A DNA stretch of 64,000 nucleotides from the NCBI RefSeq assembly GCF_900129215.1, contig NZ_FQUQ01000005.1, positions 434,001 to 498,000 of the forward strand, given 5' to 3'. Position 1 is the stretch's first letter. Each line of letters opens with the position of its first letter. Positions 43,260 through 53,781 of the stretch are shown here, one piece after another. The position numbers and the translations under genes are program-made. This DNA is from Pedobacter caeni (GTDB taxonomy: Bacteria > Bacteroidota > Bacteroidia > Sphingobacteriales > Sphingobacteriaceae). The notes under the pieces were generated by a model. That model ran no database searches, had not been told where the DNA came from, and saw nothing but the letters and a program-made list of their open reading frames with translations.

Positions 43260-43835
43260 ATGAAATTAATCCCTTTATATCAAATGATTTTATGTTGCAG
43301 CCTTATTTTCTGCCTGCAACAAACAAAAGCACAGCGCCCCTCAAACGTTGCGGTTTTAAAAGAGCATACCGCTGAACAGGACCTGCCCGTCAATGAATAT
43401 TTAGTCTCCGCTATAAAACCAATCAAAGCAAACTATAATAAACTAAATAGCATTGCTAAATGGCAGAAGGTAAAGCGGATCGATCTTGATTTCTCCTCGG
43501 AAGGTGGGGAAGCAAAGTTCTACTACCTGAAAAACGGATTACAAAAAATGGTGGTCAGGCAGTTTGCCGAAATGAGCCAGAAGCTTTCTGAGTATTACCT
43601 GATGCAGGGGAAACTCTCTTTTGTTTATGAAACAGAAATGCGCTATAAGAGCACACTCGAAACCAAAGATGCGGAGGTGGTGTCGGACCGTTTTTATTTT
43701 GCTAAGGGGAAACTGTTTCACCTGATCAATAGTGAAGATTGTGGCGCACCTTTTTCATCTGATTATATGAAAGGAGAAGAGGAAAGGATCTTTGAAGAAT
43801 ACAACCAGCTGCGCAAGCTGTCTTTAGAAAAATGA
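43260..43835 (+). CDS. hypothetical secreted protein
   Basis: A 191-residue protein with signal peptide (MKLIPLYQMILCCSLIFCLQQTKAQ). The mature part (WQKVKRIDLDFSSEGGEAKFYYLKNGLQKMVVRQFAEMSQKLSEYYLMQGKLSFVYETEMRYK) has alternating beta strands of the kind seen in Bacteroidetes periplasmic beta-sheet proteins. No family is recognised. Monocistronic, with a terminator downstream. Confidence 0.65.
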   Translation: MKLIPLYQMILCCSLIFCLQQTKAQRPSNVAVLKEHTAEQDLPVNEYLVSAIKPIKANYNKLNSIAKWQKVKRIDLDFSSEGGEAKFYYLKNGLQKMVVRQFAEMSQKLSEYYLMQGKLSFVYETEMRYKSTLETKDAEVVSDRFYFAKGKLFHLINSEDCGAPFSSDYMKGEEERIFEEYNQLRKLSLEK

Positions 43836-43855
43836 TCCATCATCAGAAAAACAAA

Positions 43856-43890
43856 AAAGGCGAAATAATCAAATACTTCGCCTTTCAGTT
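43856..43890. terminator. bidirectional intrinsic terminator
   Basis: AAAGGCGAA (43856-43864) pairs with TTCGCCTTT (43877-43885) between convergent genes. Confidence 0.75.
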
Positions 43891-43912
43891 TCACAGGTTG
43901 AATTTTCTTTAT

Positions 43913-44401
43913 TTAGAACGTAAAACGTACGCCTAAACCTATATCACCGCCCCAGAATTCTGTGTCAGGTGTAAATTGTAAAGCAGGAACCCAATCCAAA
44001 GACAGATTGATCGGTGCATTTTTAAATTTATAGTCTAGCCCTAAAACCCCATTTGCAGACAGGTATACATCACTGCCACCACCATGTTTGATCTTGTAAG
44101 CACCAACGGTCGCACCTCCACCATAAAACCAGTTGAAGCCTTCAACACCTTTAATCGGATTGTAAACCTCGTATAAACCAGTCAGGTTAAGAAAAGTAAC
44201 ACCGCTATTGCTTCTGAAGTTTCCAATCAATTCCAACATCGCACCTTTGTTCAGTGTTGTTTTGAAACTTACTCCGTTGGCATTACCAAAACGGCCGCCG
44301 ATTGCATTTTTGTAATCCTGAGCATTTGCATTGCTGGTGCTCATGGTAAACAACACCGCAGCAGCGGTAAAAGAAAAAAGTAATTTTTTAATGTTCATCA
44401 T
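43913..44401 (-). CDS. small outer-membrane beta-barrel-like protein
   Basis: A 162-residue protein from the tandem ATGs at 44401 or 44398, with signal peptide ending ANAQ. Alternating aromatic/glycine strands (GGRFGNANGVSFKTTLNKGAMLELIGNFRSNSGVTFLNLTGLYEVY, FYGGGATVGAYKIKH, GVLGLDYKFKNAPINLSLDWVPALQF) end in a terminal aromatic GLGVRFTF, as expected for an eight-strand barrel of the OmpA/OmpW size class. Probable outer-membrane protein of unknown role. Confidence 0.78.
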   Translation of the reverse strand: MMNIKKLLFSFTAAAVLFTMSTSNANAQDYKNAIGGRFGNANGVSFKTTLNKGAMLELIGNFRSNSGVTFLNLTGLYEVYNPIKGVEGFNWFYGGGATVGAYKIKHGGGSDVYLSANGVLGLDYKFKNAPINLSLDWVPALQFTPDTEFWGGDIGLGVRFTF

Positions 44402-44560
44402 GTATTTGTTTGTGTTTAATAGCTTGGTGAAAGGTTTTTTGTTGTCCCACAAAACTAAAAAGCCAACCGCTGACTTACAATCGTGGTAAACCAGTAGTTT
44501 TTTCTACTGGTTTACGGGTATTTTTTACAGTATCCTGTACCTAACCACATGAAGTTTCTT

Positions 44561-44568
44561 TAACTTTG
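44561..44568 (+). promoter_or_regulatory. Bacteroidetes -7 box TAACTTTG
   Basis: Matches TAnnTTTG, 24 bases before the aminopeptidase ATG at 44593. Because it overlaps the TTG that would otherwise start the longer ORF, it supports the ATG start. Confidence 0.6.
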
Positions 44569-44592
44569 AATCAATACCCTAAAACCAAAAAT

Positions 44593-45984
44593 ATGTTTCA
44601 TAAAAACGAATATATAGCAAGACGAAAACAACTTGCCGGACAATTCAGTTCAGGAATCCTGCTCTTTTTAGGAAATGAAGAGAGTCCGATGAACTTCCTT
44701 GACAATACTTATCATTTCAGACAAGACAGTACTTTCCTTTATTACTTTGGAATTCAGGACCCGGGACTGGCGGCAATCATCGATATTGATGAAGATAAAG
44801 TGATCCTGTTTGGAAATGAAATGAGTATGGATGCCATCGTATGGATGGGCAGACAAAAGACCCTTGCTGCGAAAGCCGATGATGCCGGAATTACCTCCGT
44901 ATCCCCATCGTCCCAACTAGAAACTTATCTTAAAACGGCAAAAGGAAGGAAAGTTCATTTCCTGCCTCCATACCGTGCGGAATCTAAAATAAAACTGGCA
45001 GATTTGCTGGACCTTAAACTGAATGACCTGAGTGCAGCAGTATCTGTGCCCTTCATTAAAGCTGTTGTGGCACAACGTTCGGTAAAATCAGCAGTAGAGC
45101 TGGCAGAGCTGGATAAAGCTTCAGAGGTCTCTGCGGATATGCACCTGATCGCTATGCAAATTGCAAGACCAGGAATGTCAGAAAACGAAATCGCTGCTGC
45201 GGTTCATCAGGTTGCACTGAAATCCGGCGGACAACTGTCATACCCGATCATTTTAACTGTTCAGGGACATATCCTGCACAACCATTACCATGGCAACATT
45301 TTAAAAGAAGGGGATTTGGTCTTAAACGATTCAGGTGCGGAAACAGCTATGGGCTATGCCGGCGACCTTACCCGTACTTTCCCTGCAGGGAAAAAGTTCC
45401 TTCCGGAACAAAAGGATGCTTATAACATCGTACTTCATGCCTATCAGGAAGCGGTAAAAACATTGAAACCGGGAGTGCGTTACCTGGATCTTCATTATAA
45501 ATCCTGCCTCAGCCTTGCAGAAGGATTAAAATCTCTGGGCCTGATGAAAGGAAACCTGGAGGATGCAGTAGCTCAGGGAGCTCATGCCTTGTTCTTTCAA
45601 TGTGGTACAGGTCACATGATGGGACTGGATGTGCACGATATGGAAGACCTTGGTGAACAATATGTTGGCTATACTCACGAGCTGAAAAAGAATACCACTC
45701 AGTTCGGCCTGAAATCCCTGAGGTTAGGCAAAGCCCTGGAAGAAGGTTATGTGTTAACAGTAGAACCAGGACTTTACTTTATTCCCGAACTGATCGATCA
45801 GTGGAAAGAAAGTAATCAATTTTCAGAATACATCAATTACGATAAAGTGGAAGCCTATAGAAACTTTGGCGGAATCAGGGTGGAAGACGATTATGTCGTG
45901 ACCAGTGATGGCTTCCGCAAGCTGGGTAAAGACCTGGCGATCACGGTGGAAGAGGTAGAAGAAGTCAGGGCTAAGGCTTATTAG
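44593..45984 (+). CDS. pepP: Xaa-Pro aminopeptidase (M24B)
   Basis: A 463-residue metallopeptidase that removes N-terminal residues preceding proline. The N-terminal creatinase-like domain (about 1-170) starts MFHKNEYIARRKQLAGQFSSGILLFLGN. The pita-bread catalytic domain has the five metal ligands in order: Asp in VLNDSGAE, Asp in YAGDLTRTFPAG, His in GTGHMMGLDVHD, Glu in TVEPGLYF and Glu in GGIRVEDD. No signal peptide, so cytoplasmic. Bounded by its own -7 box and a strong terminator. Confidence 0.93.
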   Translation: MFHKNEYIARRKQLAGQFSSGILLFLGNEESPMNFLDNTYHFRQDSTFLYYFGIQDPGLAAIIDIDEDKVILFGNEMSMDAIVWMGRQKTLAAKADDAGITSVSPSSQLETYLKTAKGRKVHFLPPYRAESKIKLADLLDLKLNDLSAAVSVPFIKAVVAQRSVKSAVELAELDKASEVSADMHLIAMQIARPGMSENEIAAAVHQVALKSGGQLSYPIILTVQGHILHNHYHGNILKEGDLVLNDSGAETAMGYAGDLTRTFPAGKKFLPEQKDAYNIVLHAYQEAVKTLKPGVRYLDLHYKSCLSLAEGLKSLGLMKGNLEDAVAQGAHALFFQCGTGHMMGLDVHDMEDLGEQYVGYTHELKKNTTQFGLKSLRLGKALEEGYVLTVEPGLYFIPELIDQWKESNQFSEYINYDKVEAYRNFGGIRVEDDYVVTSDGFRKLGKDLAITVEEVEEVRAKAY

Positions 45985-45985
45985 A

Positions 45986-46026
45986 AATCAAAACGGGGAT
46001 GCCATAACAGCATCCCCGTTTTGATT
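45986..46026. terminator. very strong bidirectional terminator
   Basis: Perfect 17-bp stem (45986-46002 with 46010-46026; core AACGGGGATGC) around the loop CATAACA, between the convergent aminopeptidase and the giant T9SS gene. Confidence 0.9.
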
Positions 46027-46046
46027 AAATTACCTGATGAATTAGC

Positions 46047-49000
46047 TTACCTGATCAAGGTGATGAAACCTGTATAAGGTTTGTTCGTTCCCAGATCAAT
46101 CGAATAGAAATAAGTATCTTCTCTCAATGGGCTTCCATTAAATAAGCCTTCCCAATAATTAGAATCATTGGAATAGCTCCTGGTGCTAAATACAATCTGC
46201 CCCGTCTTCGTGAAAATGCTCACTTTATTATTCGGGAAATTCGAAATGTCTTCAATGATCCATTTGTCATTTCTGCCATCTCCGTTTGGCGTAATGATGT
46301 TGGATGCCTGTATGGCATCTTTCTTTTTCTCCAGATTTATAATGATCGTACCCGAGGTGGTTGTCAAGCCCTTATTATCTGTAGCGATAGCAGAGATATA
46401 ATAAGTGCCCGCATCTTTTGGCTGCCATTTAAAGGTATATGGTGCAGTCAAAATGCTGGCAATTTTGGCAGACCTTTCAAAGAACTCCACCTTTGCAACT
46501 GAGCCATCCGCATCTGTGGCCTGTGCAGTGATGCTTACTTTTTTGTTTGGATTAAAAAGGCTTCCGTTTTCAGGACTGACGATGGCAATTGCCGGTGCCA
46601 TATTTACCGGTACAATTTCCAGCGTAAGCACTGCTGAACTACTTTCTCCGCCATTATTGTCTTTCGCTTTTGCGGTAAGCTGATGAACACCAACCGTTGC
46701 CCCGGTCCAGCTCATCTGAAAAGGAGCAGTGGTGCTTTCTCCGATTTTTACCGCGCCATCGTAGAATTCAACAAGCGCAATAGTTCCGTCACTGTCTGTC
46801 GCTTCCGATTGGATAAGAATGGGTTGAGCAGTGTCATAACTGGTGTTTTGTTCTGGCGAGATTAAAGCGACTACCGGCAGCACATTGGTTTTAACGGAAA
46901 TGGATACCGTATCTGTAGCCACTAAGCCAGCATTGTCAACGGCTTTCGCAACCAGTTGATAAGTCCCTGCAGGAAGAGGCTCAAGTGTATAACTGAAAGC
47001 TGATGATCCTGCTAAGGAGATGAGCTTTGCGGCCCCGTTATATAGCTCCACCAAAGGTGCATTACCATCCGGATCAGAAGCCATTCCTGTAATTTTTATC
47101 GAATCTGTGGTTTTATAGTTTGCATTGTTTGCCGGTGCACTGAAGGCAATAGCCGGTGCAGAATTGGCTTTGCTGTCGATCATGACCTGACTATTCCTGA
47201 AATCAGTAGTTCCGGCAGTAAAAGAAGTAAAGCCTGTTTGACTGGCACCTATCGAGCGTGTATTCCAGCCTCCGTTTTGATTGAAAGCACGCTTGTACAG
47301 GCTTAGGTTGATGCTGCTATTGGCAACACCAGATAATTCGGCGCTCTCAATGGCACTGGCTTCAGCATCGCCATAATTTCTGATGATCCAGTATTTTGAA
47401 TCCAGAGACGTCGTGTTTTCAACAGGACTGAAAGGTAGGCTGTTCAGTTTGCTGATCACCACATTTCCTTTAGGATAAGTTCCTGTTGAACCATAGTTCA
47501 GGGCGAGTCCGGTGAGGTCAAAATCATACTTCCCGGCAGCATTTACGACCAAAGTCTGACTTATTCCATTGGCTACCGGAGCAGAAGAAATGTCGCGTTG
47601 CACATTTCCTGTTGCCTCAACGATATAGTGGTTAGGGGATACGTCGATGAGCTGACCTGCACCTGCATTCCCCTGTCCCTGTAAATAAACCTTCAGGCCG
47701 GATTCATTGCCGCTAAGGGTCAGGTGCATATTTTCCTGAATTTCCTGTGCGGTACGGGCTGTAGACCAGATCCTGAACTCATCCATTTTTCCGTCGAGGG
47801 TATTGCCGTCCATACTTCCGATATTAAAGCTATCCCAAAGCGGAGGAGCTGTTGAAGCAGGTTTTGAACCTGATAACTGACCATCAACATAACATTTTGC
47901 CAGACCATTGTCGTAGGTAAAGGCGATATGATGCCAAACATTCAAGGTATTAAAGACTCCCGGAACGCTAATCCTTGAGGCGGTATTGTTGGCCACCCCC
48001 AGATTCAGGATGTTGTCACTATCCGCATGAATGAGGAAGCTTCCCCAACCATTCCCGACAGACTGGTTCCATGATTTCGCCGAAGCCGGATTTAACCAGT
48101 ATTCAACAGTAAAAGCGGTCGGTTTCCAGTTTAACCCGGTTATTTTCATCATTCCGGCAGTGCCATCAAACTGGTATGCTTTTCCGGCAAGTGTTTCCAC
48201 AGGTTCAAAATCACCGATTTTATGAAGTGCCAATTGTCCGAATGAGATGCCGGTACCAGTTGGACTTATGCTGAAGCTCAACGGATCGCTCATCGGGCCT
48301 ACCATACTTGCGAAAGAATTCCATGCAGGTCCGAAGGCATTGAAAGCGCGACTGTTCAACCGGTATAAACTTTGTGCAGACGAGCCCGACTGTACATTTT
48401 TCAGGCTGAGTCCGGTCAATCCCGTAGGGGCAAGGTTGCTTCCGTAATTGTTAATCACCCAATAGGTACTATCCAATACGGAAGGAACAGTGTTTTCGTT
48501 TGGAATGGATCTTAAACGACTTACCACTACTTCTCCATTTGGATTTGTGCCACTTTCTGAGAACTGAAGGCTTAATCCTGCGATTGGAAAGTCACTTGTC
48601 CCGGCAGCGGTAATTTGCTTGCTTTCGCTAATTCCGGCGGCTACAGGAGCATTGGAGATCACCCTTGTGGCATTGCCATTCAGCGTTACTTTATAGCCAT
48701 TGTCTGAAAGTTCAGAAACCCCTGTTGCTGCATCCTGAAACTGCAGGTATACTTTTAAGCCAGGCTCATTTCCTACCGAAGTCAGGTGCATGCCTTCACG
48801 AACCTGTTGTTGTGTTTTCTCCACAGACCACATCCGGAATTCTTCAATCTCTCCATCAATGGAATTCCCATCTGATGAGCCTATTCTAAAGCTATTCCAC
48901 ATAGGAGGGAGGGAAGAAGCTGTTTTGCTGTCTGCCAGTTTCCCATCTCTGTAGATTTTTGCTACTCCATTATTAAAGGTATACGCATAATGATGCCAGG

Positions 49001-52000
49001 TATTTACGTCTTTAAAAGCATCAGTGATCAATAATCTGGAAGCCGCATTGTTGGCTACGCCGATATTCACACCTCCGGTATTATCAGAATGGAGCAGGAA
49101 TGATCCCCATCCATTACCGATCGACTGGTTATAGTTTTTAAATGATTTGGCCTTGTGCCACCATTCAATGGTAAATACTTTTGGCTGCCAGTTGAGTTCC
49201 TGAATCTCCAGGTAATCCCCGTTTCCGTCAAAACTCATCGCTTTTCCGGCGATCACATCAGCTTTAATTCCTTTCTGATTTAATTTTACTTCCGACAACA
49301 ACTGAGTCCCTGCACTGATCTTGATTGTTCCGGTATACTGCTGAGCTGCTGACGGACTAAAACGTGCATAGATCTTAACGTCTTTAACGGTTCCGTTTAC
49401 AGGATTAAGGGTAAGGAAGGAACCGGCATCCACAAAACTGAGGTTGTCCAGTGAAAGCTCATAACCTTCCGGGGCTTTTACCTGAATGGCCGTTGCGGAA
49501 AGATTCGTTCCGGACAGAAGGAAACTTTCTGCTCTTGTCTTTGAACCAGCCCTGGCATCACTGAACACAAGTGAATCCACATTACTCAGGAGAAAAGGGG
49601 TGCTGTCTTTGATAAAGAAATATTGTGAATAGGCATTTAAGTTATTCACGGTAATGGTATTGTTGACCTCATCCACTGCAGATGCCGGACCGCTGAACTG
49701 CCATTTTGCACTTCCATAGGCAGGTCTGCTCATGACCAGGATTTTCTCCGGATTGAGCTGATCCGCTGCGGTCAGATCTTCGGTACTGCTAAAGGTCAGG
49801 TTCATATTCAGGTTGGCATTCGTGTTGAAACGGTTTCCTACCCAATACTCATTGCCAATTTTTACTGCAGAAGGGGAGAAGTCATTAAATGCAGGAGAGC
49901 TAAAGTCTATTTTGGAAAAGCCTGCAATTACCGGAGTTACGGCATTGTAAAAGGCAGTAACATTGACCCCATTGCCATAAACTGAACTGCCTGCAACTTC
50001 TGATTTTGCCTGCGAAACTCCGCCACCAAATGGATAAGCCGTTTTGATGCGTAAAGGAGTTCCGGTTAGCGTCACTTCTTTTTTGCTGACAATGTCGTAC
50101 ACCTCAGGTTCTGAATTGTCGAAATTTGTATAATAGACCAGGCCGGCTTCATTTCCCTGCACAGGGTGATGGAAACCTTGTTTGATCTCGAATGAGCTTA
50201 GCGCTCTGCTCCAGACCTTCACCTCGTCTATTTCTCCTTTAAAATACTTATTGCTCGGACCACTATTCCATAATCCCAGTCTTACCAACCCGTTTGTTGT
50301 GTTTAAAGCAAGTGGAGTAGGGGCCAGTTTTTGCTCACCATCGTAATAAAAACTGATGTTTGTTCCATCAAACACAAGGGCATAATGATGCCATTCGCCT
50401 TTACTGTTTGGCAAAGTAAAGTCTTTACTGGAATTCCAGAAATTGGCTCTCCAGAGGTTATCTGTGGTAGTGGTTCTCAGACTGAATTCTCCGAGGTTTG
50501 TGCCGGTGATTCCGGTAGCAAATACACCGCCATCATTAAAAGCATCGGCCTTTGCCCAAAGTTCGATTGTTCTGGCTTTCGTGCCATTGATGGCTGAATT
50601 GTTTCCCAGGGTGATGAACTCCGTACCTGTTCCACTGAAAGCGACTGAGCTGCCCGGTGCTGGCTGGAAAGTATGGTCTTCCCCAAAAACATCCGTACCA
50701 TTGGCACTGGCTTTAAGCCGGTAATGCCATACTTCTCCGGATTTCATGGCAAAGGGAACTTCCTGCTGAACCACATTGAGGTTAGCACCGGAAAAAGATC
50801 CGGGCACATTGGTTTGTGAACCATAGGCTATTGTTGGACCATATTCAAACACGACATTCGTCAGCGTTCCTCCCAATGCGTTGACCTTTCCTGTAAGTAA
50901 GGCCCCATTTTTACGGATATTAAATGCTGTTCCGGTAATCAGGTTTTTGAAGTTCTGTAAACCGGTTTCTTTAGGGATACTATTGCTCCTTAAGCCTTGT
51001 AAACCATTTGCGCCAATGGACCTTACTGCATACCATTCCTGTTTGCCAGGATCTGAAGCATTCAGAACAAGGGTCGTATCGCTAGTCAGCCCTGCGGATT
51101 CCATATACTTTTCTCCCAGTTTGAAGACTTCATATTGAACAGCCGTGCCTGACTTTCTCCAGGATAACTGCAAAGAACTGCTGCCTGCCCAGACCACTTC
51201 TAATCCTTCCGGTGCGGCAAGTACATTTACATCATTCACCACACTTTCCTGTGCCGCTCTTTTTACCCTGATCTTTATTTTGGAAGACAGGTTAGGAACA
51301 GTCCATTTGAACTGCCGTTTACTGGCTGCAATATTACTGGCAATTGAAGTCCAGGTTGTTCCGTTATCCGCAGAATAATCCAGGTTAAATGTTCCCGGAA
51401 CGCCATAGGCATCCCAGCGGATGTATTCGGATTTACCAGGACCCATGGATTCGCCTCCCAGGGGATAAGCCATCAGGACTTCATCTTTTACAAATTCATA
51501 AACGATGTAGTATTCCTGAGGTCCCTGCGGGATCAGGCTTCCATTGAGATTCAGCGTGTAAGTCCCTGCAACAGGATTGTCTATCGTTACCTGTTCTACG
51601 TTATTGATATGATCCACCTTTCTGGTAGGCAGCGAGTTCAGACTCACTGCATTTGCCGCTGTATCCAATCCCCATGGAAGGAAGGTATTGGCTGAAGGAT
51701 CTGTAACACTCAGGTCAAGGTCATTCACCAGGGATTTTGCTGCTCCTGGTGTCGCTTCGTAATCATGCCAATACAACATGATTCTTACCTGACTGGTCCC
51801 TGCTGGTACATCAATAGTGGTGTTCTTTGATTCCCCGTTAGCCAGCTGCCCGGTGCTGAAATTTCTCCCCTGGATGGTTTTAAAGGCCCGGCGTACATTT
51901 GGCCGTCCAAAGCCTGTTTTAAAATCAATCCCGGGATTATAGATGTCGTCGGCAGTATTCAGGAGGATGGCTTTGATTAACGCAGAAGGGGCGGTTGCCG

Positions 52001-53357
52001 CCTGTGTTTCTGCTTTATAAGCCTGATGTAACATTGCAAAAATACCGGAAACCTTAGGTGCTGCATATGAGGTTCCTCCTGAGCCTTCAATGGTCATATC
52101 TGGTTTGATTCTGCCATCATAAGCAGGCCCTTTATTGGTCCAGTCCAGGAAATTATCATCATAATCCGTTCCACTGATGGTCAGCAGGTTTTTTGCATGT
52201 TTGGCACTTCCGGTGAGGTTACCCCAACCCGGGATGCCGTTGTATTTACCACCTATCGGAACAATGTCTCCACTATTTCCGGAGGAGTAAACCAGCATGG
52301 CTTCCGGTCTGGTGCGGATGTAATTGTCGTGTTCATTGGATAAAGAACCATAATTGGCATCAGCACCCCAGCCATAAGACATATTGGTTACCCTGATTTT
52401 CTTATTGGGGTCATCATAATTGGTATAGGTATTCTGACCGCTTACCACATAAAAGTTCGATCCCCAGGCATTGGACTGGTCCTTAGGGTCGTAGTTTCCA
52501 GCACTTCCCATCCGTTTGGAAACACTCCAGGAGTGACCTCCTGGATTCACATTTACCGAACCCGGAATCATCCTGCCCTGCATATCAATGTCCTGAAGGA
52601 AATCATTTTCACGGATGTGTACATTGACACCTGCTCCGTTGTAATTCATTCCGTTATAACCGCTGTTGATATAGTTCGAACGGCCAATGTTATTGCTGAA
52701 GATATCACCAGGCCCATCTACTTCCGGTTTAGGTTTGTCTTCTACCGGGGAAATGAACTTGATCTCTTTAATGGCTGCCAATCTCTTCAGCTTGTTCTGA
52801 GCGATCCTGATGATCCAGCTTTTGCCTTTAGATTGAATGCTCCCTGCTTTAAGAATATCGGTTTCGGCTAGTGCAAGATCTGCTTCATCATAAAATACCA
52901 CTTCCACTTCTATCTCGTTTCCTTTTCTGGCGTGCTGAGGGATCTTGTCGCGGAACAGACTTTCTGATAGTTTGAAGCCTTCATCAATGGGCAAGACCGT
53001 TCTTATCCCTAAAGCAGGAAACTGCTCTGAGTTGAGTTCCTTCTTAAAATGAGCATAGTAGGAGTAATTGGGAACATAATCCAGAAGCCTGATGCCAAGG
53101 TCTTTTAGTTTTTGCTTTTTTGCTGCATCAGGAAGTTCTTCAAACTGAACCAGAAAATACTGGCCTTTGTTATACTTCATCCTTCCTTTTTTCTGATCCA
53201 GGAGGATGGTTTTCTGATCTGATTCAAAGCCTTTTTCAGGTTTGAACTCTTTGTTGGTATTGAGGATCCGGAAATCCTTTTCTGCCGGCTTTTTAATTTG
53301 CGCAGCCAAAATTGAGGGCACAAGGATGCCCCAAAGAAATAATAGAATTTTCTTCAT
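46047..53357 (-). CDS. giant T9SS-exported subtilase-like, LamG-rich surface protein
   Basis: 2436 residues. Signal peptide (1-19); propeptide-like region to about 215; S8 subtilase domain about 240-490 with His275 (GGHSWSV), oxyanion Asn361 (YSSGNSG) and Ser430 (GGTSYAAPKVSG). Where the catalytic Asp is expected the sequence has REND, giving Glu250. A jelly-roll P-like domain follows to about 620, then an fn3-like segment, LamG 1 (about 905-1120), two further LamG copies (about 1370-1590 and 1724-1930) that are near-duplicates, three Ig-like repeats (from about 2065, 2159, 2254; each with SPxN and ATDxDG), and a C-terminal ITPNGDGRNDKW domain of the CHU_C/type B T9SS class. Probably secreted or surface-attached, binding glycans. 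Confidence 0.88.
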   Translation of the reverse strand: MKKILLFLWGILVPSILAAQIKKPAEKDFRILNTNKEFKPEKGFESDQKTILLDQKKGRMKYNKGQYFLVQFEELPDAAKKQKLKDLGIRLLDYVPNYSYYAHFKKELNSEQFPALGIRTVLPIDEGFKLSESLFRDKIPQHARKGNEIEVEVVFYDEADLALAETDILKAGSIQSKGKSWIIRIAQNKLKRLAAIKEIKFISPVEDKPKPEVDGPGDIFSNNIGRSNYINSGYNGMNYNGAGVNVHIRENDFLQDIDMQGRMIPGSVNVNPGGHSWSVSKRMGSAGNYDPKDQSNAWGSNFYVVSGQNTYTNYDDPNKKIRVTNMSYGWGADANYGSLSNEHDNYIRTRPEAMLVYSSGNSGDIVPIGGKYNGIPGWGNLTGSAKHAKNLLTISGTDYDDNFLDWTNKGPAYDGRIKPDMTIEGSGGTSYAAPKVSGIFAMLHQAYKAETQAATAPSALIKAILLNTADDIYNPGIDFKTGFGRPNVRRAFKTIQGRNFSTGQLANGESKNTTIDVPAGTSQVRIMLYWHDYEATPGAAKSLVNDLDLSVTDPSANTFLPWGLDTAANAVSLNSLPTRKVDHINNVEQVTIDNPVAGTYTLNLNGSLIPQGPQEYYIVYEFVKDEVLMAYPLGGESMGPGKSEYIRWDAYGVPGTFNLDYSADNGTTWTSIASNIAASKRQFKWTVPNLSSKIKIRVKRAAQESVVNDVNVLAAPEGLEVVWAGSSSLQLSWRKSGTAVQYEVFKLGEKYMESAGLTSDTTLVLNASDPGKQEWYAVRSIGANGLQGLRSNSIPKETGLQNFKNLITGTAFNIRKNGALLTGKVNALGGTLTNVVFEYGPTIAYGSQTNVPGSFSGANLNVVQQEVPFAMKSGEVWHYRLKASANGTDVFGEDHTFQPAPGSSVAFSGTGTEFITLGNNSAINGTKARTIELWAKADAFNDGGVFATGITGTNLGEFSLRTTTTDNLWRANFWNSSKDFTLPNSKGEWHHYALVFDGTNISFYYDGEQKLAPTPLALNTTNGLVRLGLWNSGPSNKYFKGEIDEVKVWSRALSSFEIKQGFHHPVQGNEAGLVYYTNFDNSEPEVYDIVSKKEVTLTGTPLRIKTAYPFGGGVSQAKSEVAGSSVYGNGVNVTAFYNAVTPVIAGFSKIDFSSPAFNDFSPSAVKIGNEYWVGNRFNTNANLNMNLTFSSTEDLTAADQLNPEKILVMSRPAYGSAKWQFSGPASAVDEVNNTITVNNLNAYSQYFFIKDSTPFLLSNVDSLVFSDARAGSKTRAESFLLSGTNLSATAIQVKAPEGYELSLDNLSFVDAGSFLTLNPVNGTVKDVKIYARFSPSAAQQYTGTIKISAGTQLLSEVKLNQKGIKADVIAGKAMSFDGNGDYLEIQELNWQPKVFTIEWWHKAKSFKNYNQSIGNGWGSFLLHSDNTGGVNIGVANNAASRLLITDAFKDVNTWHHYAYTFNNGVAKIYRDGKLADSKTASSLPPMWNSFRIGSSDGNSIDGEIEEFRMWSVEKTQQQVREGMHLTSVGNEPGLKVYLQFQDAATGVSELSDNGYKVTLNGNATRVISNAPVAAGISESKQITAAGTSDFPIAGLSLQFSESGTNPNGEVVVSRLRSIPNENTVPSVLDSTYWVINNYGSNLAPTGLTGLSLKNVQSGSSAQSLYRLNSRAFNAFGPAWNSFASMVGPMSDPLSFSISPTGTGISFGQLALHKIGDFEPVETLAGKAYQFDGTAGMMKITGLNWKPTAFTVEYWLNPASAKSWNQSVGNGWGSFLIHADSDNILNLGVANNTASRISVPGVFNTLNVWHHIAFTYDNGLAKCYVDGQLSGSKPASTAPPLWDSFNIGSMDGNTLDGKMDEFRIWSTARTAQEIQENMHLTLSGNESGLKVYLQGQGNAGAGQLIDVSPNHYIVEATGNVQRDISSAPVANGISQTLVVNAAGKYDFDLTGLALNYGSTGTYPKGNVVISKLNSLPFSPVENTTSLDSKYWIIRNYGDAEASAIESAELSGVANSSINLSLYKRAFNQNGGWNTRSIGASQTGFTSFTAGTTDFRNSQVMIDSKANSAPAIAFSAPANNANYKTTDSIKITGMASDPDGNAPLVELYNGAAKLISLAGSSAFSYTLEPLPAGTYQLVAKAVDNAGLVATDTVSISVKTNVLPVVALISPEQNTSYDTAQPILIQSEATDSDGTIALVEFYDGAVKIGESTTAPFQMSWTGATVGVHQLTAKAKDNNGGESSSAVLTLEIVPVNMAPAIAIVSPENGSLFNPNKKVSITAQATDADGSVAKVEFFERSAKIASILTAPYTFKWQPKDAGTYYISAIATDNKGLTTTSGTIIINLEKKKDAIQASNIITPNGDGRNDKWIIEDISNFPNNKVSIFTKTGQIVFSTRSYSNDSNYWEGLFNGSPLREDTYFYSIDLGTNKPYTGFITLIR

Positions 53358-53589
53358 GGTGGTGGTATGTAAGATTTGGTTGGTTTAGCGCTTAGGTCTG
53401 GTATGGATATAAATTAATACCGGAACTTTTTTCTTGAAAATGAAGATCTCAGGCAGAAAGCACTGAAAGAGAAATCGGAAAATTTGAATGGAGTTCATAG
53501 GAGAGGATTTAGATTGGTGGTTTATTGCGTTTGGTTGATTAGATCCAATCTAAGATATTTAGTTGATAATCATGAGAATGACTATTGCG

Positions 53590-53599
53590 CAAACGTTTG
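53590..53599. promoter_or_regulatory. LacI-type operator, site 1
   Basis: CAAACGTTTG, a CG-centred palindrome preceded by GCG, about 233 bases upstream of the giant gene's start codon. Shares the 13-mer GCGCAAACGTTTG with site 2. Confidence 0.6.
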
Positions 53600-53781
53600 A
53601 TATTGATTTAATGGGTATTTATCCATCTTTTTAGGCCTTTGTAAGGAATAGGGGATGGTATTCCGGATATTTTAGGTATAAACACATCCGATTTCCTGCT
53701 TAAAACTCTATTAAATAGGTAGATATATTAGAAAAACTGGTTGTAATATTTGCATTACAATGCAACAGTGTGTATTAAAGC

